From positions 124,001-188,000 of the forward strand of contig NZ_FNIG01000006.1 in the NCBI RefSeq assembly GCF_900103915.1: 64,000 nt of DNA, written 5' to 3'. Of the stretch, positions 56,364 to 64,000 are shown piece after piece (position 1 is the first letter of the stretch; each line of letters opens with the position of its first letter). This DNA is from Tenuibacillus multivorans. Its GTDB lineage: Bacteria > Bacillota > Bacilli > Bacillales > Alkalibacillaceae. The notes beneath the pieces were generated by a model. The model did no database searches. It was not told the origin of the DNA and was given only the letters and a program-made list of their open reading frames with translations. The position numbers were made by a program, and so were the translations under genes.

Positions 56364-56408
56364 ATACTTGTTATCCAGAAATCTCAACCCATCCCAGATA
56401 ACAAGTAT
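56364..56408 (-). repeat. Perfect 12-bp inverted repeat between spoVAF and lysA
   Basis: ATACTTGTTATC (minus strand, 56397-56408) and GATAACAAGTAT (56364-56375) separated by 21 nt. It sits 79 nt past the spoVAF stop and 30 nt before the lysA start. It lacks the T-run of a normal terminator, so it could be a processed or protein-bound leader structure or a weak terminator. The remaining spacer shows no T-box or lysine-riboswitch features. Confidence 0.6.
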
Positions 56409-56487
56409 ACCTATTATCTTCCAAAGGGATTGAATTATAGGATAAACTTTATCACATGCTTGTCAATCTATCAACGATTATTAACCA

Positions 56488-57972
56488 CTAGCGGCGTTTA
56501 TCATCCTGTGGGTGAACAATGCTTGGACGAGTTTTATGAAGTGGAACAGCTAAACGGAATAATATATGATATAACGCACGAGCGTTGAACGGAATAACAG
56601 GCCAAAAATATGGTGTGTTTAGTGAAATCGTTCTAACTAATAACAAAATGTAAACAGTGAAACCGATCACAAGACCCTTCACGCCAAAAAAAGCGGTGGC
56701 GATGACCAATAAAATTCTCGTTATTTTATTGGCAACACTTAATTCATAACTCGGAGTGGAGTAAGTCCCCATCGCACTTAAAGCGACATACAGAATGATT
56801 TCAGGGCCAAATAAACCAACCTGTATAGCTATCTCACCGATTAAAACAGCCGCAATCAAACCCATGGCGGTGGAAACAGCAGTTGGCGTATGGATGGCTG
56901 CAACGCGCATAAATTCGACCCCAATATCAGCCAATATAATTTGAATAAAGATTGGAATATTCCCTTCCTCATTTGGCCCAATAAAAGCTAATTCCTTTGG
57001 TAGAAGTTCAGGCTGCATCACAAATAAAAGCCACATAGGCAACAAAAATATTGAAAACATAATCCCTAAAAATCTAATCCAACGTACAAATGTTCCAACT
57101 GTTGGTGATTGTCTAAACTCCTCAGCGTGTTGAACATGATGAAAATATGTTGTCGGTGTAATAATGACGCTAGGTGAAGTGTCAACCATAATAAGAACAT
57201 GTCCTTCAAAAAGATGGGCTGAGGCAACATCCGGTCTTTCTGTATAACGGACTAATGGAAACGGATTGAACTTTTGTTCGACGATAAACTCTTCTAAACT
57301 TTTCTCAGACATCGCTAACCCGTCAACGTTAATATCTTTTATATTCCCACGTACGGTCTGAACCAACCCTGGGTCAGCCACGTCTTTTATATAAGCTATA
57401 ACAACATCTGTTCTCGACCTTTCTCCAATGCGTATGAGTTCATAACGTAAATTATCATCTCTAACACGTCGACGCGTAAGACCTGTATTAATGATGATGT
57501 TCTCTGTATACCCATCACGTGAACCTCTTACAACCTTTTCAGTGTCAGGTTCACTTGGTGAACGGTCAGGATAACTCCGTACGTCAACCGCAAACGCCTT
57601 TGTACAACCATCAACAACAATGACTATTAGACCAGATAGAATATTGGTAACCGCATCGTAGGCAACATCCATTTCTTCGACTTGATAATTAACAATGCGG
57701 TTTTCAACTATTTCATGTACCTTACGCTTACTTCGGTTAAAATGTTCAACTTCATTAAGCTCTAATAGTTCTTTTAATACCATATTGACATGACTTTTAT
57801 CATTTAGCCCTGTCACAAAATAAACATCTACATCGGTATCTAATACATTAATCGTTCGATAATCAACATCAAAAGAAACACCAATACCTAATAGATCTTT
57901 AAATAGTTCACGATTCTTTTTGATTGATTTGCTCAGTTTCACATCTCTATTTTCAAACTTCAAATCCATCAT
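56488..57972 (-). CDS. spoVAF: Stage V sporulation protein AF (GerA-family)
   Basis: 494 residues. A large soluble N-terminal part (about 1-290) resembling GerAA, then four to five helices in the C-terminal half ([39 protein letters not shown]). Last gene of the spoVA operon; overlaps spoVAE by 4 nt. B. subtilis SpoVAF assists germination signalling. Confidence 0.94.
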   Translation of the reverse strand: MMDLKFENRDVKLSKSIKKNRELFKDLLGIGVSFDVDYRTINVLDTDVDVYFVTGLNDKSHVNMVLKELLELNEVEHFNRSKRKVHEIVENRIVNYQVEEMDVAYDAVTNILSGLIVIVVDGCTKAFAVDVRSYPDRSPSEPDTEKVVRGSRDGYTENIIINTGLTRRRVRDDNLRYELIRIGERSRTDVVIAYIKDVADPGLVQTVRGNIKDINVDGLAMSEKSLEEFIVEQKFNPFPLVRYTERPDVASAHLFEGHVLIMVDTSPSVIITPTTYFHHVQHAEEFRQSPTVGTFVRWIRFLGIMFSIFLLPMWLLFVMQPELLPKELAFIGPNEEGNIPIFIQIILADIGVEFMRVAAIHTPTAVSTAMGLIAAVLIGEIAIQVGLFGPEIILYVALSAMGTYSTPSYELSVANKITRILLVIATAFFGVKGLVIGFTVYILLLVRTISLNTPYFWPVIPFNARALYHILFRLAVPLHKTRPSIVHPQDDKRR

Positions 57973-58325
57973 CCTTTAGGTTTAAAAATGATTGCGACGA
58001 TAAATCCAAACAGAATCGCTGAAGCAATACCAGCAGAAGTTAATTGAAAGATCCCAATGGAAACACCAATAAACCCATGCTCTTCAGCTTGTGCCATCGC
58101 GCCGTGTAAAAGCGAATGACCAAAGCTGGTAATCGGTACAGTCGCACCAGCACCTGCAAATTCGATTAATTTGTCGTATAAGTTGAACCCGTCTAATACT
58201 GCCCCTGCTACGACGAATGAAGACACGACATGTGCCGGTGTCAATTTAAATACATCTAACAATATCTGGCCTACGACACATATTAGACCACCTACCACAA
58301 ATGCCCAAAAGAAATCCATAAACAT
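57969..58325 (-). CDS. spoVAE: Stage V sporulation protein AE (AEb type)
   Basis: 118 residues, about four helices, homologous to SpoVAC (both have [10 protein letters not shown] and [16 protein letters not shown]). Start ATG 58325 shares a base with the spoVAD stop (TAATG). Part of the SpoVA channel for Ca-dipicolinate. The second SpoVAE gene (AEa) of B. subtilis is missing between this and spoVAF. Confidence 0.92.
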   Translation of the reverse strand: MFMDFFWAFVVGGLICVVGQILLDVFKLTPAHVVSSFVVAGAVLDGFNLYDKLIEFAGAGATVPITSFGHSLLHGAMAQAEEHGFIGVSIGIFQLTSAGIASAILFGFIVAIIFKPKG

Positions 58326-59332
58326 TATGCATCCGCCCTTTTTAATACAACCCCATGCGCGATACAAGGGATTGTTTCTTTTTGTTGTGTCATCGTTGGA
58401 CTTAACAAAGTACCTGTTGCACAGATTAATACCTTTTTCAATTTATTTTCCTTTAATTGTTGCAATATATAGCCATAGGTCACGACGGCTGAACTAGCAC
58501 AGCCGCTTCCACCGGCAAAAACTTGTTGATTAGAGTGGTAAACCATGAGCCCGCAATCGCGGTGGATACCCTCGATATCATAACCCGATTGTTCAGTCAT
58601 TTTCTTAACAATTGGGGTACCAACACTCGATAAATCTCCAGTTAAGATTAAATCGTAGTCCTCTGGCTTACGATTAAAATCCTTTAAATGTTGGACGATG
58701 GTATCAGCGGCTGCAGGTGCCATGGCAGACCCCATATCTAATGGGTCATCCATTCCATAATCAATAACCTTTCCGATCGTGGCACCTTCGACCTGTACTT
58801 CAGATGCTTCATTATTTATCAGTACCGTTCCTGCACCTGTCACGGTTGTTGTAGAGGTATCCGGCTTTTGCCCACCATATTCTGTTGGATATCGGAATTG
58901 TCGCTCCGCCGTTGAATAATGGCTGCTTGTGCTAGCTAGTACATTTTTGCAATTTCCACTATCAATTAAAGATGAACCAATCGCTAACGTTTCCATTGAT
59001 GTAGAACAAGCACCAAATACACATAAAAATGAACTCGGAAGATCGCGAGCGACATAGTTTGATGTCACATTCTGATTCAATAAATCGCCACTAATAAATA
59101 AGTCAATTGCATCTTCACGGACGTTCGTATTTTCCATACAAATCTTTATCGACTTTTTCAATAGCGCTTGCTCTGCTTTTTCCCAACTATCCTCATTACA
59201 ATGCAATTCATCAAACGAATAATCATACGTTTGTCCAAGTGGACCCTGTTTCTCTTTAGGACCCGTTACGGTTGCTGATGATTGAATATATACACCTTGA
59301 TTAAACATCCATGATTGTTTACCAATTTTCAT
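58325..59332 (-). CDS. spoVAD: Stage V sporulation protein AD
   Basis: 335 residues from ATG 59332 (GAGGGTG upstream). Thiolase-like fold with the [18 protein letters not shown] motif and [13 protein letters not shown]; SpoVAD binds dipicolinic acid directly and is not an acyltransferase. Essential SpoVA component. 15 nt before it lies spoVAC. Confidence 0.95.
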   Translation of the reverse strand: MKIGKQSWMFNQGVYIQSSATVTGPKEKQGPLGQTYDYSFDELHCNEDSWEKAEQALLKKSIKICMENTNVREDAIDLFISGDLLNQNVTSNYVARDLPSSFLCVFGACSTSMETLAIGSSLIDSGNCKNVLASTSSHYSTAERQFRYPTEYGGQKPDTSTTTVTGAGTVLINNEASEVQVEGATIGKVIDYGMDDPLDMGSAMAPAAADTIVQHLKDFNRKPEDYDLILTGDLSSVGTPIVKKMTEQSGYDIEGIHRDCGLMVYHSNQQVFAGGSGCASSAVVTYGYILQQLKENKLKKVLICATGTLLSPTMTQQKETIPCIAHGVVLKRADA

Positions 59333-59347
59333 TATGTTCACCCTCAC

Positions 59348-59794
59348 CTATAAAAACTGTTCGACTAAGTATCGAATTAAACCAACGATATAAGCAGACA
59401 CGGTTCCAAAAACAATGACTGAACCAGCCAGTTTAAACATATTCGTTGCAACGCCTAAAACCAAACCTTCACTTTTATGTTCTAATGCGGCACTCGCAAC
59501 TGAGTTCGCGAATCCTGTAACAGGAACAGCAGACCCTGCACCAGCAAATTGCCCTATTTTATCGTAAATACCGAAACCAGTTAACAAGGCTGCGATTAAT
59601 ATTAAGGTAGAAATCGTAGGATTAGTCGCTTGTTTTTCTGTAAAGTCGAAAACTTCCATATAAAAAATCGTCAACCCTTGTCCAATCACACAAATTAGCC
59701 CACCAACAAGAAAAGCTTTAATACAATTTTTAACTAAATTAGGTTTAGGCTGATATTTCTTAATATCTTTTGCATAATTATCCTTTGTAATCAA
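59348..59794 (-). CDS. spoVAC: Stage V sporulation protein AC, membrane channel
   Basis: 148 residues, about four helices after a short basic N-terminus. GGLICVIGQGLTIFY and FAGAGSAVPVTGFANS are family signatures. SpoVAC forms a mechanosensitive channel for dipicolinate release. TTG start after AAAGGAGTG. Confidence 0.94.
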   Translation of the reverse strand: MITKDNYAKDIKKYQPKPNLVKNCIKAFLVGGLICVIGQGLTIFYMEVFDFTEKQATNPTISTLILIAALLTGFGIYDKIGQFAGAGSAVPVTGFANSVASAALEHKSEGLVLGVATNMFKLAGSVIVFGTVSAYIVGLIRYLVEQFL

Positions 59795-59809
59795 TTCTGT
59801 GACACTCCT

Positions 59810-60229
59810 TTATCTAACGTAGATGACCCATTGAAAGATGGATCCCATAATTTTTCCAAACACTATTGCTAAAACGAGTAGCTCGATTTTGTATTCAAGC
59901 TTTATTCGTTTGGCTAAAATAGGGAAAACATTTAACACTTCAGTTAAGGCTGCTGCAAGCATTCCAATAAATATCCCATGTAATAGTCCCCAAAACATTT
60001 CAATTGCGATTGGGATATGAACGGATATACTGGTAAAGGATAGATAAATTCCAAATAAAGCGCCTAAAATAACAGCCCATTCGTAGGCCCGTAAAAAACG
60101 CTTGGATTTACTTAATTGGACGAGTCGGGGAATAATCCCTAAAACGGATATAAAGGCAACAAAGCCTGAGCCAACTGCTAGGCCACCAGCTAAACCTACA
60201 AACATTTCAATTAAATAGCTAACGATCAT
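59810..60229 (-). CDS. spoVAB: Stage V sporulation protein AB
   Basis: 139 residues with about four or five helices; GLAGGLAVGSGFVAFISVLGIIPRLVQLSKS matches SpoVAB. Membrane partner in the DPA transport machine. Overlaps spoVAA by 11 nt. Confidence 0.93.
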   Translation of the reverse strand: MIVSYLIEMFVGLAGGLAVGSGFVAFISVLGIIPRLVQLSKSKRFLRAYEWAVILGALFGIYLSFTSISVHIPIAIEMFWGLLHGIFIGMLAAALTEVLNVFPILAKRIKLEYKIELLVLAIVFGKIMGSIFQWVIYVR

Positions 60230-60839
60230 CGTCTTTATTCAACTCGTTTTCATTGAATGACACGTATTGTTGAAGATCTTGATCATAATTAAACATTTCC
60301 ACTTCAAGTGGGCTTGGTTCCTCGTTAATCCGTTTTTTAAAGAAGTGATTAAAAAACAGAATCATACCTAAACCTAACCCAATTGAATATGGAATTTGTA
60401 GCCATAATACGCTTCGCTCTTCACTTTCTGCTGAAATCATGTCATGAAGGGTTCCTTGAACTTCCTCCATGTTGACATCAAAATGGAAGTTCATTATCGC
60501 CATTGCTGCTCCAACGAACAATAAACACCATATAAAGGCAACAAAAACGGGGTATATTTTAGGTTTTGGTTGATATATAACTAGAATGGATTGGGATGCT
60601 CCAACGGACTCAACTTCATATTCTGGATACAGACTATTGATGCGCTCAATGATTTTAAATAAGTCAAAAACTTTATAAGTATGGTCCTTTTCGGAAACAG
60701 TGTGTAGATATAATGTGGATAGCTTCTTTTTTAATTCCTCATTATTTGTACTAATGTAAGCAATGTCTTTCAGGTGAATTTGTTGTCCTTTTTTTACGAC
60801 TTGTCTTGGTTTTAAGCGTAAATAAATAACGTGTGCCAT
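60219..60839 (-). CDS. spoVAA: Stage V sporulation protein AA
   Basis: 206 residues. N-terminal soluble domain with RLKPRQVVKKGQQIHLKDIAYI, then two membrane helices (about 97-113 and 147-168). First gene of the six-gene spoVA operon made in the forespore under sigma-G. The 176-nt spacer to sigF holds the sigF terminator; I could not find a confident sigma-G promoter. Confidence 0.92.
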   Translation of the reverse strand: MAHVIYLRLKPRQVVKKGQQIHLKDIAYISTNNEELKKKLSTLYLHTVSEKDHTYKVFDLFKIIERINSLYPEYEVESVGASQSILVIYQPKPKIYPVFVAFIWCLLFVGAAMAIMNFHFDVNMEEVQGTLHDMISAESEERSVLWLQIPYSIGLGLGMILFFNHFFKKRINEEPSPLEVEMFNYDQDLQQYVSFNENELNKDDDR

Positions 60840-60972
60840 TGTGCATCAACTCCATGTTGTGATTTCATGACGAACTCACTAACCGTACACCATTCTATAT
60901 TGGTTATTATGTACATTTGGTTAATGAACATGTATGACAACAATCACAGAATTCTTTTTTCCTTATGGATTT

Positions 60973-61011
60973 AAAAAAGGCATTTGCGATTTCAACCGCA
61001 AATGCCTTTTT
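60973..61011 (-). terminator. Terminator of the spoIIA operon
   Basis: Fourteen-pair stem AAAAGGCATTTGCG / CGCAAATGCCTTTT with a 6-nt loop, starting 5 nt past the sigF stop. Confidence 0.9.
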
Positions 61012-61015
61012 CTAT

Positions 61016-61768
61016 TTACTGATTAAGCAAGTGACCCATTTGTTCTAATATATTTTTCTCCAGCCTTGATACTTGTACTTGAGAAATGTTTAATCGTTTA
61101 GCCACCTCTGATTGAGTATGATCTTTAAAATAACGTAAATAAATAATTAATCGTTCTCTCGAATCTAATTGTCGAATCGCTTCCTTTAAAGCGATATGAT
61201 CAAACCAACTTGAATCTTTCTCAGCGATTTGATCCATAAGTGTAATCGGATCACCTTCATTCTCAAACACTGTCTCATGAATCGAATGAGGATTTTGGTT
61301 CGCCTCTAAGGCCATGATAATATCCTCGCTTGGAATATTTAAAGCTTCACTAATTTCTGATATGGAAGGAGCCCTCCCATGTTCTTTTGAGAATTCTTCC
61401 ATATAACCACGTATTTTATGGTTTGACTCCTTTAATGAACGACTCACTTTAATGGAACCATCATCTCTAATAAAACGCTGAATCTCGCCTATTATCATCG
61501 GTACAGCATATGTCGAAAACTTAACATCATACGATAGATCAAATTTGTCTATGGATTTTATAAGGCCAATACAGCCGATCTGAAAGAGATCTTCCTGTTC
61601 ATAGCCTCTATTTAAAAAACGCTGAACAACTGACCACACAAGGCGAGTGTTCTTTTTAACAAGTTTATCTCGGGCTGCTTCATCGCCTGCCTGACTAAGT
61701 TCAATCAATTCCCTTACTTGTTCATTTTTCAATGGCTGTTCATCTTTAAGTTTACCGTTTCCACTCAT
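61016..61768 (-). CDS. sigF: RNA polymerase sigma-F factor
   Basis: 250 residues. Region 2 (NTRLVWSVVQRFLNRGYEQEDLFQIGCIGLIKSIDKFDL, FSTYAVPMIIGEIQRFIRDDG), region 3 and region 4 (YFKDHTQSEVAKRLNISQVQVSRLEK) present. First forespore sigma factor. I start at ATG 61768, 6 nt after AGGTG; a GTG and ATG further upstream overlap the spoIIAB stop. Confidence 0.97.
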   Translation of the reverse strand: MSGNGKLKDEQPLKNEQVRELIELSQAGDEAARDKLVKKNTRLVWSVVQRFLNRGYEQEDLFQIGCIGLIKSIDKFDLSYDVKFSTYAVPMIIGEIQRFIRDDGSIKVSRSLKESNHKIRGYMEEFSKEHGRAPSISEISEALNIPSEDIIMALEANQNPHSIHETVFENEGDPITLMDQIAEKDSSWFDHIALKEAIRQLDSRERLIIYLRYFKDHTQSEVAKRLNISQVQVSRLEKNILEQMGHLLNQ

Positions 61769-61773
61769 AGGCA

Positions 61774-62217
61774 TCACCTACGGTTTGCGGTTTCATTTTG
61801 ATTGAACATTTTCCTCATCGTGACCGTTGTTCCAAAACCCATTTGTGAATCTACCGTTATCGCATCCATAAAATTTTCCATAATCGTAAAGCCCATTCCC
61901 GATCGCTCGAGTTCTGGTTTCGAAGTGAACATCGGTTGTGTGGCTTCATCAACGTTATCAATTCCACGGCCATGATCCATAATTTTCACTTCCACTTCTC
62001 CTTCACGAATATGGCATTCTAACGTCACCATGCCTTCTTCATCATCTTCATACCCATGGATAATAGCGTTTGTAACAGCTTCAGAAACAACCGTTTTAAT
62101 TTCTGTTAGCTCATCAACAGTTGGGTCTAATTGTGCAATAAATGATGCAACAGAAACTCTTGCAAATGACTCATTCTCACTTTTCGCTGTAAACTCAATT
62201 CTCATGTAATTATTCAT
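61774..62217 (-). CDS. spoIIAB: Anti-sigma-F factor SpoIIAB (serine kinase)
   Basis: 147 residues, GHKL ATPase fold. N-box [19 protein letters not shown] and [11 protein letters not shown] are the ATP-binding motifs. Binds sigma-F and phosphorylates SpoIIAA. Start overlaps spoIIAA (ATGA); ends at TGA overlapping candidate sigF starts. Confidence 0.97.
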   Translation of the reverse strand: MNNYMRIEFTAKSENESFARVSVASFIAQLDPTVDELTEIKTVVSEAVTNAIIHGYEDDEEGMVTLECHIREGEVEVKIMDHGRGIDNVDEATQPMFTSKPELERSGMGFTIMENFMDAITVDSQMGFGTTVTMRKMFNQNETANRR

Positions 62218-62567
62218 GATGCCACCCCCAAGCGTGCAAGGGCAGCTTCTTCATCACTAGCAGTACGGACGAGCTTAAACAAACCAGATAATTCGAATAA
62301 TCGTTTTACAGATTGATTATAAGAACAGATGACCATCTCGCCATCTAATTGTTTCACTTCTTTATATCGGCCTAAAAATACCCCCAAGCCTGAAGAGTCC
62401 ATAAAAGCTAACTCTTCCAAGTTAACGACAACGTGTTTAATACTTTGATCACTTAACTGCTGTTTCCACTCTTCTTTTAGTCGTTCTGCTTCGTGATGAT
62501 CAAGCTCTCCAATTAGTCTTACTAGCAAAACTTCTTCTCTTTTTTCAAAATTTGAAATAAGACTCAA
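62214..62567 (-). CDS. spoIIAA: Anti-anti-sigma factor SpoIIAA
   Basis: 117 residues, STAS domain. The phosphorylated serine is in [13 protein letters not shown] (about 56-68). Unphosphorylated SpoIIAA frees sigma-F from SpoIIAB in the forespore. First gene of the spoIIA operon; GGAGG upstream. Confidence 0.97.
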   Translation of the reverse strand: MSLISNFEKREEVLLVRLIGELDHHEAERLKEEWKQQLSDQSIKHVVVNLEELAFMDSSGLGVFLGRYKEVKQLDGEMVICSYNQSVKRLFELSGLFKLVRTASDEEAALARLGVAS

Positions 62568-62607
62568 CGCTTTTTTCCTCCTTCAAATGAAATTAAGCTA
62601 TATGAGT

Positions 62608-62668
62608 CTTTCTTTTTCTTCTTTAAAAATTCCTGCCGGTTGACAAAACTAGTTAAGAATCGACGAAA
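62608..62668 (-). promoter_or_regulatory. Sigma-H-type promoter with possible Spo0A boxes for spoIIA
   Basis: Minus strand GCAGGAATT (about 62627-62635), 12 nt, then AAAGAAAG (about 62608-62615), resembling sigma-H -35 and -10. Upstream lie CGACGAA (plus strand, 62661-62667, one mismatch from the Spo0A core TGNCGAA) and TTGTCAA (62640-62646, two mismatches). The B. subtilis spoIIA promoter is sigma-H/Spo0A controlled, and this lies in the dacF-spoIIAA gap. Confidence 0.45.
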
Positions 62669-63835
62669 TTATTTACCCCGATGGATGGATTTAAGTGATC
62701 TTTTCCATAGCGTCCATATATTAGCGTCTTTTACGTCATTCATCACAATTAATGGATATTCAGCAACAACCTCATCATCCTTAACAACTTTTATTTTACC
62801 TACTTCGTCACCTTTTTCGACTGGCCATGTGTTAGATTTGGTTTCAATCTTTGTTTGATAGTCCTCTAAAGAATCTCCTTTTTTAACGAGTAAGGAAACA
62901 TTCGATTTTGGTGAGGCATAAATTTTACTATTAGATTTTAATGGCTCCCACTCATGTACCTTATCATCTTTACTGAACAGACGTTTAACATCATAGTGAC
63001 CAAAAGCATAATCAAGCATGTTTGTGATATCTTTATTACGATCCTTCGCTGTATCCGCTCCCATTACAACAGCAATCATACGCATATCATCACGTTTAGC
63101 TGTTGCGGTTAAAGAATATTTCGCTTTTGACGTATAGCCTGTTTTCAGTCCATCTACCCCTTGGTAAAACTTGACTAACCGATTAGTGTTCACTAACCAA
63201 AACTCATCATCTGTCCCTTTACGAAGATAATCCTCATAAATTTTCGTGTATTCCGTTATTTCTTCATGTTTAAGTAATTCTCTAGCCATGACAGCCATAT
63301 CATAAGCTGAAGAGTAATGATTTTCAGCAGGTAATCCAGTGGTATTAACAAAATTCGTATCCTTTAACCCTAAGGATTTGGCTTTTTCATTCATCATTTC
63401 GACAAATACTTCTTCAGTTGCAGCTATTCTCTCAGCTAAAGCGACAGAAGCATCATTTGCTGAGGCGACTGCTACTGCTTTTAAAAGATCTTTAACCGTC
63501 ATTTCCTCAAATGGTTCTAAGTATATTTGCGTCCCGCCCATTGATGCTGCATGCTCACTTACTCGAACCTTTTCATCTAATGTAATCGTACCTTCATCTA
63601 ACGCCTCCATAACTAATAACATCGTCATGATTTTGGTCATAGAAGCTGGCGGTAATCGTTTTGAAGATTCTTCATTATACATGATTTCGCCTGTATCAAA
63701 TTCCATTAGTAGGGCTGATTTGGCAGACTCAGTTAAATCAGACGGTTCACCACCTTCCTGTTGTTCAGCTAACAATGCAGGACTCGGTAATAAAAGTGTA
63801 AAAACTAAAACACTAATCAAAAATTTATATTTCAT
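62669..63835 (-). CDS. dacF: D-alanyl-D-alanine carboxypeptidase DacF
   Basis: 388 residues. Signal peptide (about 3-23), SMTKIMTML (SxxK), ASANDAS (SxN) and GLKTGYT (KTG), then the full PBP5 C-terminal domain (about 280-388), unlike the short dacB. Trims cross-links in the forming spore cortex. Ribosome site GGAGGG. A likely sigma-F promoter is upstream, as known for dacF. Confidence 0.95.
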   Translation of the reverse strand: MKYKFLISVLVFTLLLPSPALLAEQQEGGEPSDLTESAKSALLMEFDTGEIMYNEESSKRLPPASMTKIMTMLLVMEALDEGTITLDEKVRVSEHAASMGGTQIYLEPFEEMTVKDLLKAVAVASANDASVALAERIAATEEVFVEMMNEKAKSLGLKDTNFVNTTGLPAENHYSSAYDMAVMARELLKHEEITEYTKIYEDYLRKGTDDEFWLVNTNRLVKFYQGVDGLKTGYTSKAKYSLTATAKRDDMRMIAVVMGADTAKDRNKDITNMLDYAFGHYDVKRLFSKDDKVHEWEPLKSNSKIYASPKSNVSLLVKKGDSLEDYQTKIETKSNTWPVEKGDEVGKIKVVKDDEVVAEYPLIVMNDVKDANIWTLWKRSLKSIHRGK

Positions 63836-63860
63836 TATACTCCCTCCATTTCATGCTTCA

Positions 63861-63891
63861 TATTTTTTCCAAGCTCTCAAGCTTTTATTAC
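63861..63891 (-). promoter_or_regulatory. Candidate sigma-F promoter of dacF
   Basis: Minus strand GTAATA (63886-63891), 15-nt spacer, GGAAAAAATA (63861-63870). The -10 fits the sigma-F consensus GGNRAHAMTR at all positions; the -35 is a partial match to GCATA. It lies about 25 nt before the dacF start. Confidence 0.5.
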
Positions 63892-63955
63892 AAAAAAATA
63901 AAACTTGTCTATTTTTACAACTGTTTTCGAAATGTTTGTTTCTTTATCTACCGCA

Positions 63956-64000
63956 GTTGAAATACACTTCGCTTTTAGCCGACCAGGAGTCTTCGTGTAT
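63956..64000. repeat. Palindromic intergenic repeat, internally deleted copy (cut by window edge)
   Basis: GTTGAAATACACTTCGCTTT then TAGCCG-ACCAGGAGTCTTCGTGTAT, the same element as 41310-41387 in the same orientation, but lacking 26 nt between the two CGCTTT units and one A. Its right arm runs off the window. Located 120 nt upstream of dacF. Confidence 0.75.

Noticed and set aside
56334..56487. T-box or lysine riboswitch upstream of lysA
   Set aside because: No GGGTGGNACCGCG box and no L-box core; only a 12-bp inverted repeat.
60840..60972. Sigma-G promoter of spoVAA
   Set aside because: CATAATA is present but no -35 at the right distance; too weak to list.

Overview
The window is ordinary low-GC Firmicutes chromosome, almost certainly from an endospore-forming member of the Bacillaceae. 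Gene order follows the Bacillus subtilis birA-to-dacF region almost gene for gene (birA-cca-bshA, qcrABC, chorismate genes, hepS-menG-hepT, spoIVA, der, ypfD, cmk, sleB-ypeB, gudB, resABCDE-sigX, spmAB-dacB, scpAB, lysA, spoVA operon, spoIIA operon, dacF). A family I pyrophosphatase, a YugP peptidase in the ypj cluster and AT-rich spacers fit the Oceanobacillus/Virgibacillus/Gracilibacillus side of the family. That placement is an inference. No rRNA, tRNA, prophage, transposase or CRISPR array was seen.

Layout. 1-4747 (minus): ypjD-dapB-mgsA-bshA-cca-birA, an operon for lysine/cell-wall precursors, methylglyoxal, bacillithiol, tRNA maturation and biotin; birA runs off the left edge. 4890-7307: YitT-family membrane protein (plus), YugP peptidase, a short YpjB-like protein and YpjA. 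7367-11829 (minus): cytochrome bc complex qcrABC, then ypiF, ypiB, ypiA. 11884-19692: aroA, aroB, aroC, cheR, ndk, the heptaprenyl/menaquinone genes hepT-menG-hepS, and HU. 19994-31149: spoIVA, yphF, yphE, spoVIF, gpsA, der, ypfD (S1-like), plsC, cmk, ypfA (PilZ), ypeB and sleB. 31286-41237: ansA, ypdA, gudB, ddl, a MecA-type adaptor, ypbD, recS, ypbB, ferredoxin, an XRE regulator and pyrophosphatase. 41441-49216: rsiX-sigX and resE-D-C-B-A (cytochrome c maturation and redox control). 49283-56333: rluB, spmB, spmA, dacB, ypuI, scpB, scpA, ribT, ppiB, lysA. 56488-63835: spoVAF-E-D-C-B-A, sigF, spoIIAB, spoIIAA, dacF.

Four themes link the genes: c-type cytochrome respiration (qcrABC, resABC, hepST/menG for menaquinone); bacillithiol redox chemistry (bshA, ypdA); cell-wall/DAP supply (dapB, lysA, ddl, dacB, dacF); and sporulation to germination (spoIIA, spoIVA, spoVA, spmAB, spoVIF, sleB/ypeB).

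The main points of interest are departures from the B. subtilis layout: bshB1, the trp/his/tyrA block, mtrAB, the ribDEAH genes, spoVAEa and prsW are all absent where they would be expected, while ribT and shortened YpjB/YpbE-like genes remain. There is also a 78-bp palindromic intergenic element, with a second, internally deleted copy 22.6 kb away in the same orientation. Upstream of the MecA-type adaptor lies a perfect Spo0A-box core followed by a sigma-H-like promoter. I found no clearly novel multi-gene system.
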